A DNA stretch of 64,000 nucleotides from Paramecium pentaurelia (Eukaryota; Ciliophora; Oligohymenophorea; Peniculida; Parameciidae): contig CAJJDO010000012.1 in the NCBI GenBank assembly GCA_905183005.1, positions 62,001-126,000 on the forward strand. Reading direction: 5' to 3'. The position numbers were made by a program, and so were the translations under genes. Below are positions 35,847 to 49,373 of this stretch, in pieces (position 1 is the stretch's first letter; each line of letters begins with the position of its first letter). The notes beneath the pieces were generated by a model. That model did no database searches, was not told the origin of the DNA, and worked only from the letters and a program-made list of their open reading frames with translations.

Positions 35847-38800
35847 ATGTATACAGCTTCTAAATAGAAATATATTAAATTATCCTCTATGTTAGAATAA
35901 TGGATAAAAACTACGTATATGTTAAATTAACATTTTAAATGCCCTAATGAGGTGTAATATTTAGTTTTCAGTTTAGCATTATTTTAGCCTTATTATTTCA
36001 AAAAGGAAATTGAAGTTGATGAGAATATTATTTATAAGCTTTTACAAATATTTATCAGACCAGATATCATAATTATCTAAAATGGATATTTTTATGGAGA
36101 ATTTTACATCATTTTATTGATAATTTTACTTATTCAGAAATTAATATTCATTCTCATTTGTTTGCTGAACTCTTTTTATGAAACTTAATTATAGAAATAC
36201 TTATAAAAGGATATCATCTAACATATAATTTAGATAATTACTTATTACTAATGTTTCCTAGGAATATATTTTATTTTACCAATAACAAGGATTTTTTTAT
36301 ATTCTTTTAACTAATCAGTAAGAGAAATAAATGAAGGTCTTTCTTCATCAATTTTAAAATCTTTTCTTTGTATTTTGGGATAAGTATTTTATGCAATTGA
36401 TACACTATTTTTTATGAGAATAGATCATCATCCTACTTCTTTTAAAACACTCAAATGTAAATAATTTCAGATTTCAACTTTTGATTATTATATACTCAAA
36501 ATTAAACTACTTTAAGTTATCCTTGCTGATTAGAACTAATCAATTTATTTACAATAAATCTAATAAATTATGATTATACTCCTTTCAATTCTTTAAGTTA
36601 TAAATTAGATAAGAAATTGTGGTTTTATATATGAAACACAAAAAAAAATATTTTTCACCTCTTAAGCATTTTTAATTATGAATGGAATGTATACTATCAT
36701 GATTTACAGTGGTGTAAATTAACAAGAAATATAATTGATGTTTTTTGTAACAATGCCATCAATTATTTATATTTTTATTAAATTTTAAGAGTAACAAGAT
36801 CTTAAACATTTTACAGCTATATTCTTAAATAAAAATAGAGATTTTGATTAAATTGAAAATTTGAATACCAATTAAATTCTTTATTAATTAGTAAGAATTT
36901 TAAACAATTGTGATTGTGTTTAAAATAATAAGAATTTCAAACAATCATTAATATACTTCCATCATAAAAAAAAATGTAAGAAAGTAACTTGTGTATGTGA
37001 ACTTGACTATAACATAACAGAATGTACATAAATAAATGCCACAACAAGTTTAATGGTAAATAATTTTATGAAATCTTAATACAAACAACTGATTAAAAAA
37101 CTCTTTTTGACCAAGATGAAAAATCAAGTGAAATAAGATTTATTAATATCTACAGCAATCTTACTTCATGATTTTAATTAAATGATGATTTCTTTGTAAA
37201 TTCTTAGTCAATTGAAAAAGCTCAAAGAAAATAAACTATTCAATGTTTCATTTCTATATCACTTTATGAAGTATAAAATTAAATTAATTTAGTTAGAAAG
37301 ATTATAAGGAGAATGAATAAACCAAAATCAGAATCATGTTGTCAAAAATTGAATAGGTTTAAATTAATTTAGTATTATAATAATCAAGAATAAAATTTGA
37401 AGCAAATTTAGGAACATCTCTTAGAGCAGCAGTTTAAACTTTGATAAGATAATACTTAAATGAATTTTTAATTAGTTAATCAAATTAGTAAGAATTAATA
37501 GCTGGAATGAAAGAATGTGTAAAATTAAAAATTTAGTTTTATGAAATATTAGATTCAGATTCTGGATTTACTTTTTCTCATCTTTTTAAGAAGGTAAAAG
37601 AAACTTCAAAATTTTTATTGAAAATTGAAAAATAATTTTATTCCTTATTTAATTTAAGTCCAGATTTGTCTTTATAAAAGACATTCTGTTTTTTTGAGGC
37701 ATAAATTATGAATAATTTGCTTGCAGCATTTAATATAAAACAGTCAGAAATAAACTTAAAGGAAAATTAAATAAAATATAGAGGTATAAAGAATTTAAAT
37801 TTATCTGCTGAAATAAGTTCATATATTCTTTTATCAGTAGATGAAAATTTTAGAACATTTAGTATAATTTAAACATCTCATAATTTTTTTAAACTATTTG
37901 GAGTAACATTTGATTTGACTACCTACAATTTTAGTGATATTATTCCTTAATTTTATCATAAACATCATGAGAATTCAGTTTAGAATTTTTTTCATACTGG
38001 ATAGAATAAATTTTATAGGAATTTTAATTACACATTTATCAAGAGTCATAATGGATTATTAAAATAAGTTAGTTTATGCATAGATAATACACAAATTTTT
38101 AAAATAGATAAATTCATATTTGTTAGTCTTTTATAAAGTGTAAATACAGATCTTCCAATTATAGTTGTAGATGCTTAGACATAAATTGCATATTTTACTA
38201 GCTAAACTTTATCTGCTTTTGGAATTAATGAAATTAATTAAAAATAATTTATTGAAGATGGTGCATTACATTAAGTAGGAATTCTTACTATAATTCCTTA
38301 TTTTAATATGTTGAGTAAAGCTGAAATTAATACTGATATAGTAACTACATTTTGTTTCTTTCTGAAACCATAATATAGTTAAGAAGCAACATTAACATAA
38401 TCAAGTATAAAGAAAGATTAAAATTATTATATATGGAGAAACAAAGATAATATTAATTGTTTTAGTATAGAAATAAAAATAGAAAAAGTAACTGTTCAAC
38501 TTGGTTTTTACTATTAATTAGAATTTATCTCTTTGAAATAAATTTTAAGTTATGATGAGAGAAAGAAAATGCTTGAACTTTATAAGCCTTGTATAGGAGA
38601 GAGTACTATGAGTAAGGGATCAAAATGGAAAGGAAAACATTTAAAGATAATGAGTTTATTATCATTTAGTCATTTTAGTTAAGAAAGAAAGAAAAATACT
38701 TTAAAAATATAAGACTTGAAATTAAAATCAAGTATATTACTAAATTAAAGTTAAGGATAAATGAAAAACTTGAATTAATCATCGTTTATACAATAAAATT

Positions 38801-40884
38801 AAAGTTAATCAAATTTATTAAGTAGTAGAGCAAGAAATGAGTAAGAGTTTTATAAATCTTTTAATAAATCATTTGTTGAAAGTGATGTATAAAATAGTTA
38901 ATTTGAAAAAGAAGAACATTCTCCAGATAAAAAAAAGAATAATGAAGGAAAGAATACAAAAATAAATAATTAATAATTAGATAGAATAGGATAATAATCA
39001 TCTAGTGTTGCAGGCTTTTAAAGACCATTTTTTTATAATAGATATTATTTATTATAAAAAATGACTGAAAAAAGGAATCCAAAAAAAATAGACTCCTTTT
39101 TATTCTTTTTTATAGGATAAAGTTTAATATTTTTTATTTTTTCTTGTTTAGTTATGATCAATATGACATCTGATATGATATTTATTATAGATAATATTGA
39201 AATGGGATCATTACATGCAAGTATTATGGGACCACATGATTTATTTTTTTCAATGAGAATTACAGTATCTTCATATTAATAAATGTAAAGAGAAGGATTT
39301 TTAAGTTAAAATTAAGTAGTTTAATTAACAGATCCATTTTATAATAATATACGGTAAGGGTATTTAGAATTGAAAGAGAGTTTCTACAGATAATTAAGAA
39401 ATGTATATTTATAAGAATTTTTTAATGATATTATTTTAACACTAAGATTTATGGATGAAAATGAAAGAGAATTACAAATAATGTCATAAAGTTTTAGAGA
39501 ATCTCTTTTAACAATATTATAATATTAATATGATCATATGAGAACAATTGAAATAAGAGAGAGTACATCTGGAAAAGCATGTTAAATATTTTTGATGGCT
39601 AATTATTTTGTATTACATGATAAGATTGAGGAGATTACATAAGAAATATAGAGATGGTTATTAGACACAAAAGAAATTATTGATAATAAAGGTAGAATAT
39701 TTTGGATTATACTTTAATTATTATTGATAACTTCTGGTTTGATTGGATTATTTAACTTTAATTAATACATTAAATATTATGATCAATTCTTATTAATATT
39801 TAATGAGTTTAATAAATAATTAATTTATGATTAATTAAATAGATATGATATTGTATAATAATAGTTACAATAAATTTCAGATGATATAATGAGATATAAC
39901 TTTGATTAAGAATTAAATGAATAAGAAAAAACATAATCTTAATATGGTAGAGGTAAAGTACATCATTTTAAACTATTAAATAGAAATAGATAACACTTGT
40001 CAAGATTTAAAGTCTATTCAATCATTATTTTAATTACTGTTGTTTATTTGATATACACAAGTGTAATATTTTATAAATAGTAAACATTTTTATCAAAATA
40101 TAAAGATACTGTTAATCTTTATAAAATAATTCAAGATCTTAAATTAAAGAGTGGAAGTATTTATTTATTTAAAGAAATCAGTCTTAGATGGGATAATTTC
40201 ACTTTTTTATCTTAAGATGAAAGAGATATTTTATATTAATATATTGATTAATCACATAATATAATAGATCAATATATACTTCTTTCTTCTACTTATGACT
40301 CATCATAATATTTAGTGGGGAACAAATTTACTGATAAATTTATAGATATCTAATAAAATAACATTTGTCTAGAAATTATAGATGTAAGATTTTTTATTTT
40401 ATTTTAAGTAATTGGAAGATTATATGCTATTTTATTGTGATAAGTCTTTTGAAGGCACAATATCAAAAGGACTAATATAAACACTAAATTATATTTCCAA
40501 CTCAATAAGAATGTAATAATAAATAAATAACTTCACTAAAAGAATAGAAATTGAATTATATGAGTAAGAAGGATCATAGATAATCACTCGATCTTTTTTT
40601 GGATTATCTAATTTATTTTTGGAGAGTGTTAAAGATACATGCAATGAATTAAACTAATTTTTAATTGTAAGAGTATTAATTATAATTAGTATTTCTCTCT
40701 AATTTATTTACTCATTTCTGCTTTTTTAATTATTTTCATTAAGTAAATATATAGAAAATATTTAATAAATGAATACCACTAAATCAGATAGTCGTTATTT
40801 ATGATACCAAAAGAATCAATTCTATATGATGAATCTTTAGACAGGTATCTCAGAGAAATAGCACTACATTAAGGTTTAATTTGA
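35847..40884 (+). CDS. giant TmcB-like multi-pass membrane protein (tandem copy 1)
   Basis: Four exons (introns 37271-37292, 22 nt; 40384-40408, 25 nt; 40667-40689, 23 nt) give 1655 residues. The N-terminal 350 residues hold about eight hydrophobic segments (EFYIILLIILLIQKLIFILI). A long soluble part follows, with a PAS-like region (SYILLSVDENFRTFSIIQTS, then FKLFGVTFDL). Towards the C terminus are further membrane spans flanking a conserved extracellular-type domain (GSLHASIMGPHDLFFSMRIT). This layout is that of the TmcB/PAS transmembrane family expanded in ciliates; a sensory or channel-like role is assumed, not shown. The next gene is a full-length paralogue 56 bp downstream. Confidence 0.72.
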
Positions 40885-40940
40885 TTTATAGACATAAGTA
40901 TATTAAATATTGAATTGATATTAAAAACATTAAAATATAT

Positions 40941-43900
40941 ATGATGTAAAAATAATTGAATTAAAATTCGTCTTTATATGACCTATGGGTGATGACTGCA
41001 ATTTTTGTGAGAGGACAATTTGTTTGTTCATATGCCTTTGAAATTTATCTATTGATAATAAACTCTCTCCAAACTTTAATGATGGTTATTCATCCAACAT
41101 TTACACAAATAAAGGATTTTCATGTAAATTCATCACTAGATCTAATATATACCTTTATAATTAGGACAGAGATTTATATTTTCATAAATTAAAAAGTTTA
41201 AGAGGAACTAATATATTTATTTATTTTGGTAGTGATATTAATAAGTAAAATAGGCTTTATTTTATTAATGTTTATTTTAAAACATCGTTATCACTCAGAT
41301 AAATTTGGGTAATTAATTTAATAACATTTACCTTTACAAATTTTTGTTAGAATTTAAAGCTACTATTAATAATTACTATGTCCTGTTTTTATTATTCCAT
41401 TTAATACTATCATATTATTATCAATCAAGAGAAGTGTCACTTTAATCTAATCTAATTAATCAATATAATATGTTAATTTAACATTCCAAATTATCACATT
41501 CATATTATTACAAATAGATTAAATTATGATTTGTTCAATTAATAGACAACCCATAACATTTAAATTGAGGCCTATGGAAAGATCAAAAGTTACATAATCA
41601 CATTTAATTATATATATTTTTTCAACTATTTCAGTCATATTATTTACCCTAATTGAAAATACTCAATCTATTGCAATTATTCAATATATTTTAGTGTTTT
41701 TTATTTAATTAGTAGCAATTAGAAATTAATTTACAAATTCTATTTATATTTATAGATATTAAGAAATTATCATTTATTCTGGTTATCTCTTTTAATTGCT
41801 TTTTTGCATCCTTAAATTTATTGAAAACTTTACTGAAACTACTAATTATACATTCTTACTATTAATTATAACTCCATTAATGTTAGTATACATTCTATCG
41901 AATATAAATTAAATAAAAACATAAGAGTTTCTATTATTATTTAAATCTACTAATATTTCAAATATAAAAATAGTTATGAATGTTTTAATTTGTATGCTTA
42001 ATAAATGTGATATCAGTGATAATTATGTAGTTATTAGATCCTCATTGATAAATTATTTTCATACAAAGGAATGTCTACAAAAATAATGTTCATGCACAAC
42101 TACATTTTATATAGCAGAACCAAGATAAGCTAATGCTATAACAGGATAGATATTTAGAAACTTTATATTTGAAAAGATATCTCTAATTAAAAAGATTATT
42201 AATAAGAAAAACTCAGAATTTTATTGTAATTAAGAATTACTAATTCAATATGCTATATTACTTAATGATTTTGGTTGGACAATGTTAGCTGCCAAAGCTT
42301 TTAATAAAATATTAATTAATGATACTGTCAATCCTCTCATTAATTAAAATGCTAATGTTTAATTTGATAAAACTACTATTTAAAAATAAAATAAAGAAAT
42401 GACCATAAGATCTACTACTTAATTATATAAAAGGTTTAAATCATTAGATTCATAAAAAGATAAAGAAAATGCTAATGAGATGAAATTGTATTTTAAAATT
42501 AGTTTAGGAATTATTGATAGAGCAAGGATTATATAATTATTTAATTAAACAAAATGGAATCTGAAAGCTTCTTTTGGTTCTTCATTATAAGCAGCCTAAT
42601 AAACATTTATTTCTGACTCTATTAATTAATATTTAAATTATGAATTAATAATATAAAGAGTCAAATAAATGATAATAAATCTTATTAATTCAAAAATATC
42701 ATTTTTTTCTGAATTAATAAAAGAATAATAATAATTTGATTTAAAGAAATCCTTAAAATAAACAAATGATCTTTGTAATAATCTAAATTAAACAGAGAAT
42801 TATATTAAAATTTAATTTGAGAAATATCCAAGTGTTAGATTATAAAAAGCCTTAACATTTTTTTTAGCTGAATTATATAGTAATTACATTGAAGCTAATA
42901 AAGTTTATAATTATTCTATTAATGGAGATCTAAAATTTATTTAAAATAATCATTCAGCTTTAAATTTAACATAATAGTAGAGTGCATATGTAATCTTATC
43001 ATTAAAAGAAGACTTAAAGTAATTGGAAGTTTAAACAATCTCAAATTAAATGTTAAATTTAATAGGAAAACCCAATTAATAAAATACTTGTTTTCGAGAA
43101 ATATTACCATTATTCTTTTATTAATATCATCCATTAATGGTTAACAATTTTTTATCAACCGGTAAATCTCGATATTATAGAAACTTTAGTCCTAATTTTG
43201 TAAATTAACATGATTGTTTAGTAAAAGGTATATAATTATGCTATGATACAACATCAGTTTTTCATCATTCTTAATTGGTTTTTGTTGCATTCATTTAAGA
43301 ATTAGTTTATGAAAAATGTTATATAATAGTTGATGGATTTGATAAAAGTTTTGTTAGTTTATCTTTAAATTTTCTATAGAAAATAGGTTATGATGATAAT
43401 TTAATTTTGAAAATGGTAAAACATAAATATTTGAATGAAATATCAATTTATAATATCTTTCCATAATTTGATGAGGCATTGTAAAAACAATAACATGATA
43501 ATAGACTTTTGGTTGAGAAATTATTTTTTTTTGATTATCTTAAGGTACGTAAATCAACAATTATGGAAGATAAGGAGAAAAGAATGTCCAATTTAAATCC
43601 AATTATTTGGAAATAAAAAGAAAAAGTATTATCTTTTATAGCTAAACTCAATATATTTGAAAGAAATCATTAAGATTTTTCTTATTATATAATAGAAATT
43701 TAAGATTTATAATAATTAAGTGGCTAAAATAATAGCACTATTATAGATGAAGTTTATAACTAAGAATCATTTTTATCTGAATCATCAAATATAAGTAATA
43801 GTTAAAATTGTGTAATCAGTTAAATTGAAGATGATCATCCAAATTAAATTTATATACAAGATCTAAATAATTAATTATCTCTTTTTTCACCATTAACAAC

Positions 43901-46067
43901 TTTGTTTAATAATAATGGTGATTAGAGTACTAGATAACTACAAACACAAATAAGAGAGACTACTCAAAATTAGGTAATTGAAAATTTATTAAATTAATAT
44001 GAAATCAATAAATCACCTTAAAAAATTAAAAAGAAATAAGAATAATAAACATTTTATAATTGTAAATTATCTCATTTAGTACCTTATAAGGATTAATCAT
44101 CAATAAAATCTGAAGAATAAAATGATGATAAATAATAATAATAAGATAAATAAGAATTATAATAATAATTACAATAAGCTTAATCATAATCATCTGTAGC
44201 AAGCATTAATTAATCTCTATATTATAAAAAGTATGAGTTAGTTGAAAAGATTACTTCATAAAAACCTCCTTTAAAAATCAATTAATTTATTGGATTTTTA
44301 TTAATTTAAAATTTAATTCAAATGATTTATTTCATTATAATTTTATCATTAATGCCAACTGATTTGGATAATAGTATTGTTGAAATAAATATGATAGGTC
44401 TTCACTCAGATGTAATGGCTCCACATGATCTTTATTTTTCAATGAGAGTTACATTATCATCTTATTAATAAGCCTTAAATGAAGGATTCATAAATAAAAC
44501 TTTATTTGTTCAATTAACAGATCCTTATTATGATAACATTTTTCATGGATATCAAGAATTCAAAGATAGTTTATATAATTAATTAAATAATCCATATTTA
44601 TAATTATTTTATAATGATTATGATATGAATATTACATACATGAAGGATAATGATTCTTCAATAATTTAAAAATAAATGACTTTTAGAGAAGTATTATTAG
44701 TTGTACTTCAATATTAATTTGCATATGCTAAAAAGTATGGAAAGAGAGAAAGTCCAAGTGGGTCTACTTATTAAGTATTTCTTTATGCTAATTACTTTGA
44801 TTTACATGATTTATTAACATAAATCAGTGATGAGATTTTTATCTATTCAAAAGAAAGATCAATAAGTGTTAATCAAAAATGGACTATATTTTGGTTGATT
44901 TCAATTCTAATAGTAATATGTGCAAATATGATATCATTTTTTTATTACAATCAATATTTAGTCCAATATGATAAGTTTTTATATCTCATGGATTATTTGT
45001 CTTATGATCGTTTGGAAAATGAAATAATAAAATTAAAATCTATATTATCTTAGATTCTTCATGATGAAAAACTGATTTTTGATTATTAATTTAGTTTTGA
45101 ATATTGTTAGAATAAAATTTAGAATGGAATTAAAAATAATTCAATACATAAAAAAAATAATAAATTAAAGAAAATATTTAAGGTAAGTAGATTGAAACCT
45201 GCATTAATTTTATTTATATTTTGTGCTATTTTTGTATCTTATTCAACATTAGTTGATTAATCAAATTAAACTTTTTTTGAAAAATATCTATTAACAATAG
45301 ATTTTTTTAAATTAATTTCTAATTTGAAACTTAGATCAGGTAGTGTTCTTATGTAGAAAGAGATATTTTATAGATGGGATAATTTTACATATCTAACATA
45401 AAATGATAAATAAAAATTACATATATTAATCAATGAAGCACTGATAATAATGAATGAATATGTATTGTATGCTAATTCTTTTGATTTTGACCAATTAATT
45501 GTCACTTAGACATTCATTGATTATTATCAAAATGTAGAGACTGAAAATTTATGTGAAATTTTAACAGATGTATTTGTATTTAATTTTGTAGAACTTTAAA
45601 AAATTTATGTATAATTAATGTAATCTAGCCTTTGAAGGAACTTTAAAGCAAGGAACTATATAGAGTTTAAATTATATTACCAACTTAATTAAAGCAGAAT
45701 AGGCAATCAATAATTTCACCAGTAGACTAACATTTAATCTGTATGAACAAGAAGGTTCCTAAGTTATAACTAGAATATTTATATAATTGAATGATTAATT
45801 GTCATATGGAATTGAAGAAATAACTAAGATGTAGCTGTAGTTTAGTAAGGTAGATTTTAAATATTGACTTAGTCTCTTTCAATAGTATATTTTGTGATTG
45901 CATTAACTGGATTGATATTAATTGCAAAGTTTTTAAGATAGTATTTGATTTTTGAATATTATCTAATAAAGAAAATAGTTAACATAATCCCATTACAAAT
46001 ATTGATTGAAGATGAATCTTATGAAAGATAACTTAGATTATTGTTACAATAATAAGAAATAGTTTGA
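40941..46067 (+). CDS. giant TmcB-like multi-pass membrane protein (tandem copy 2)
   Basis: Three exons (introns 45570-45591, 22 nt; 45850-45872, 23 nt) give 1693 residues. It matches copy 1 along its length: N-terminal membrane block, soluble PAS-containing centre, then LHSDVMAPHDLYFSMRVTLS (copy 1: LHASIMGPHDLFFSMRITVS), YQVFLYANYFDLHD, NLKLRSGSVLMQKEIFYRWD and a final transmembrane helix. Both 3' introns sit at equivalent codons in the two copies; the 22-nt intron at 37271 in copy 1 has no counterpart. I chose ATG 40941 because it is in frame and upstream of 40992, with no TGA between. The function is unknown beyond family membership. Confidence 0.72.
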
Positions 46068-46969
46068 CTCTTGATTCTTTGATGATACTAATTTATGTTT
46101 AATAAATTGATTTTCAAAATCTTTTTTTTTATCTTTTCTTAACTAAGGATTCAAACAAATAATTTTTATTAATCTATTATTTTAAAGTAACTAATATAAT
46201 TGTCTCTAGATAAAACTTTGAAATTATATTTAGAATATTTGAATTATTAAAATAATAGTTTTACAATAAATTAAGGAATTAATTATAAAAATAAGAGCAC
46301 TTTGGTATATTTTACTAGTCATTTTTCTTTAATTAATTTTGTTATACTTAAATATAATTTTAATTTTTTATCTTTTCCCATTCAAATTTTTATATAAGAT
46401 AATTTTGATGAGAATAATTTGTATTTATTTATTAAATACTTTAATATTCTCTAAAGTATTTAATAATTATCAATAAACATATTTTGGAGAATGATGTGAA
46501 AAATTCATTTAATGACAATTTTAATAAAATGAATTATTATTATTATAATAAATTACGTCTTATAAATATATAAAATACATATAATACTATTTCTAATTAG
46601 TGAAGATAAAATTAAAATCAATATAAATTAATTAACTGTAAATGGAATTTGATTAAAATCTTTTATCAATATTCTTATTAAAAAATGGAAACTTAAAAGA
46701 AAATGGTTTTAATAATAAGAATATTGATTTAAATTAACATTAAGTTGATTCTTTTTATAATATTTAATTATTTAAATATTTTGTCCAACTTGAGAATTTT
46801 CTTTAATTCATTGAGAACAAGAATAATAAACAAATGATCAAAATTTATCTAATTAAAACAACAGTACTAATAATTTATAATTTATGACATTTATATTAAC
46901 ACATTAAAATTCATAACAAAATCAAGTAGAAAGATTGAAAAATTAATTAATTAAGATTATAATTATTTA
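46068..46969. other. intergenic, with weak open frames
   Basis: About 900 bp. A plus-strand frame 46642-46887 (82 codons, MEFDQNLLSIFLLKNGNLKE at the start) has a plausible Gln/Asn-rich look, and other frames are open up to the next gene. I could not join them to it with a standard-length intron. It may be a small gene, an upstream exon or a gene remnant. Confidence 0.3.
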
Positions 46970-47403
46970 ATGCAGTATGGTAAAAGAGAAAACGAATTGA
47001 CAAAATCAAAAATTGAACTCTTATATTCAGAAGAATTGGAAAAACAAATCTTACCTACTGAATCCGTTGAATCACTTGATAGCTTTCTACCCTAATTCCA
47101 TAGCTCTAATTAGGAATAATTTGAAAGTGAACGTCGGATATTACTGTATTTAAGGTAACTAGGAATATAATTTAAAACAGATCCAAGAAACAAAGAATTA
47201 GAATATTAGTATGAATATTAAAATATTAAAGCGAAAAGTCTAAGAAAAAAGGAATAATATTTTAAGCATCCATAAGTGAATCACCTTAATTGGGTCCATA
47301 AAAGAATAATCAATTTTTTTAAAGTAAACAAATGAACAATGAGGAGTTCACACCATGGTTAAACCCGTTACTAGTACGTAAAAAGTAAAGTTTAGAATCA
47401 TGA
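46970..47403 (+). CDS. hypothetical small hydrophilic protein
   Basis: ATG 46970 opens a charged frame (QYGKRENELTKSKIELLYSE, ESVESLDSFLPQFHSSNQEQ); removing a 29-nt GTG...AAG stretch (47276-47304) continues it to EEFTPWLNPLLVRKK and TGA 47401-47403, 134 residues in all. The GTG 5' site is less common than GTA, so the splice is tentative. No family recognised. The upstream region is open in the same frame for another 50 codons without ATG, so the true start may be an unseen upstream exon. Confidence 0.5.
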
Positions 47404-47923
47404 TTTTAACTAATCTAATCGTTTTATAATTTAATATACTTTAAAAAATATTTATATTGTGGATAAATAACAATAAATTAATTTTAATTTTAAGTTGAAA
47501 TCATAAGAGAAACTAATTCTTCCTATTCTTTTTCTTAATTTATTTATAACAATACCTATAAATTTATTTACATTGCTAAATTTAAGCATTATTATAAATA
47601 TATTAAGTATTAGAAACATTTATAATTTAAATATTCAGTTTCATTATCAACATTCTTTAAATATATATTTATTAATACGATTTAGAAAATCTAATTATAT
47701 TTAATAACTTAAAGTAGGAGTTTTTATCTTTTGAACCAAAATATATTACTAAATATCAATATTTTATATTCAATTTATCATTAGAATTAATTAATCTCAT
47801 AAATAAAATATTAAATAAGTATACTTCAAATAACAAGAGAAAACCCTAGTTAAACATGAAGATAAAAATTAATGAAAAAGATTTAAGAACATTATTTTAT
47901 AATTGATATATATATATTTATAA
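47404..47923. other. intergenic, nothing seen
   Basis: About 520 bp of AT-rich DNA between two plus-strand genes. No ORF with a plausible start, no RNA gene and no repeat noticed. It should hold the promoter of the MORN gene. Confidence 0.4.
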
Positions 47924-48895
47924 ATGGGAAATTATTGTTAACAAGTTGAAATAAATGACAAGGATTTTGCATCTGTTTCAATAGAAAATAGGTAACAACC
48001 TTTTCTTGTTAATAAGTTTGATACTAAATCTTTTAATCTTAATATTTCTGATTTAAGGTAGTTGGCATAAATTGAATCTTTAAATACTACTAAATCTTAA
48101 TCCCCTGATAAAGTTAAGAAGGTACCTTTTAATCTTAAATTACATCGTAAACGAACTTTACATTTTGAAACAATTCAAGATTCTAATGTTTAAACACCTA
48201 CTAGTCAGAATAGAGACTTTTTCGAATTTCCTAATGGAGTCTATAAGGGATAGATGGTTAATGGAAAAAGAGAAGGAGAAGGTTAATTTTTTTATCATGA
48301 TGGTTCTTGCTTTAAAGGTATTTGGAAAGATGATATGGCAAATGGTTATGGAAAAATACTCTTTTAAGAAGGTGAAATATATGAAGGATAATTTGAAAAT
48401 GATTAATAACATGGTTATGGAAAATATACATCAAATTAAATTAAATATGAAGGAGAGTGGAAAGAGAGTTAACCTAGTGGATTTGGAAAAGAAATACTTA
48501 AATAACATTATACTTATGAAGGAGAATTCTATAAAGGTTTAAAGCATGGCAAAGGAAAAATAAAATGGTTTACTGATGGAGCTAGTTATGAAGGAGATTT
48601 CTTTGAAAATTAAATTAATGGAAAAGGAACTTATTATTTTCCAGATGGTGAAATATATATAGGTGATTTTAAAGATGGATATATGCATGGAATGGGAAAG
48701 TTTACTTGGCCTGACGGTAAAGTTTATGAGGGAAACTATCATAAAGGAAAAAAGTAAGGAATTGGTAAATTAACAACATACAATTTAATATATAATGGCG
48801 AATGGTATGATGGAGTTTATAATGGTTATGGTACTTTGGAAATGTAAGGAAAAGTTATTGAAGGATATTGGGATAATGGCATTTATTAAAAATGA
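47924..48895 (+). CDS. MORN-repeat protein, putative N-myristoylated
   Basis: A single frame of 324 codons. The start MGNYCQQ is a good N-myristoylation plus palmitoylation signal. Residues 1-95 are low complexity; from about 95 there are about nine MORN repeats (VYKGQMVNGKREGEG, IYEGQFENDQQHGYGKY, YTYEGEFYKGLKHGKGK, IYIGDFKDGYMHGMGKFTWP and others) to the C terminus. The MORN fold and lipid anchor together suggest a membrane- or cortex-attached protein. It is not a close copy of the MORN gene at 32641-33878, whose leader differs. The standard-code frames in this interval on both strands are shadows. Confidence 0.85.
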
Positions 48896-49373
48896 TTTCA
48901 ATTATTTATACTGTATTATCACTAATTAAAATATGATCTTTAATTTTTCATTGGGAAAAATTGAATTTTATGTAACATTTTAAATAGAAATAATGATTAT
49001 TGAGAATATTTTATAATTGAATATCAATCTTTAATTGAATAATCATTATTATTGATTTCCAAATTGACTGAAATTTACTATTTTTTTGTAATACTTTAGC
49101 TTTAATGGAAATATATAAACCATTTCTGTATTAATATAAAACTTAATTTATAGATTAATTGACAGTTTATCTTTATTTAATAAATTCTAGTTGAGTGAAT
49201 TTTTTATATTAAATTGTTTTTGAGATCTTTATAGAATTTTCAATTTTCACATACCTTAAATTGTCTAATCGAATATTTCAATATATGCTAATGAAAAAAT
49301 GATTATTGATTTATTTAACAATTTTTAATTAGAATTGTCATCCGTTTTGAATAATAAATAATTCTTATATTTT
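48896..49373. other. intergenic, nothing seen
   Basis: About 480 bp of AT-rich sequence without a credible ORF. It must contain the 3' end of the MORN gene and the promoter of the M16-like gene. Confidence 0.4.

Noticed and set aside
48158..48742. Overlapping ORFs on both strands in the MORN gene.
   Set aside because: They are off-frame shadows of the 324-codon MORN frame read with TAA/TAG as Gln.
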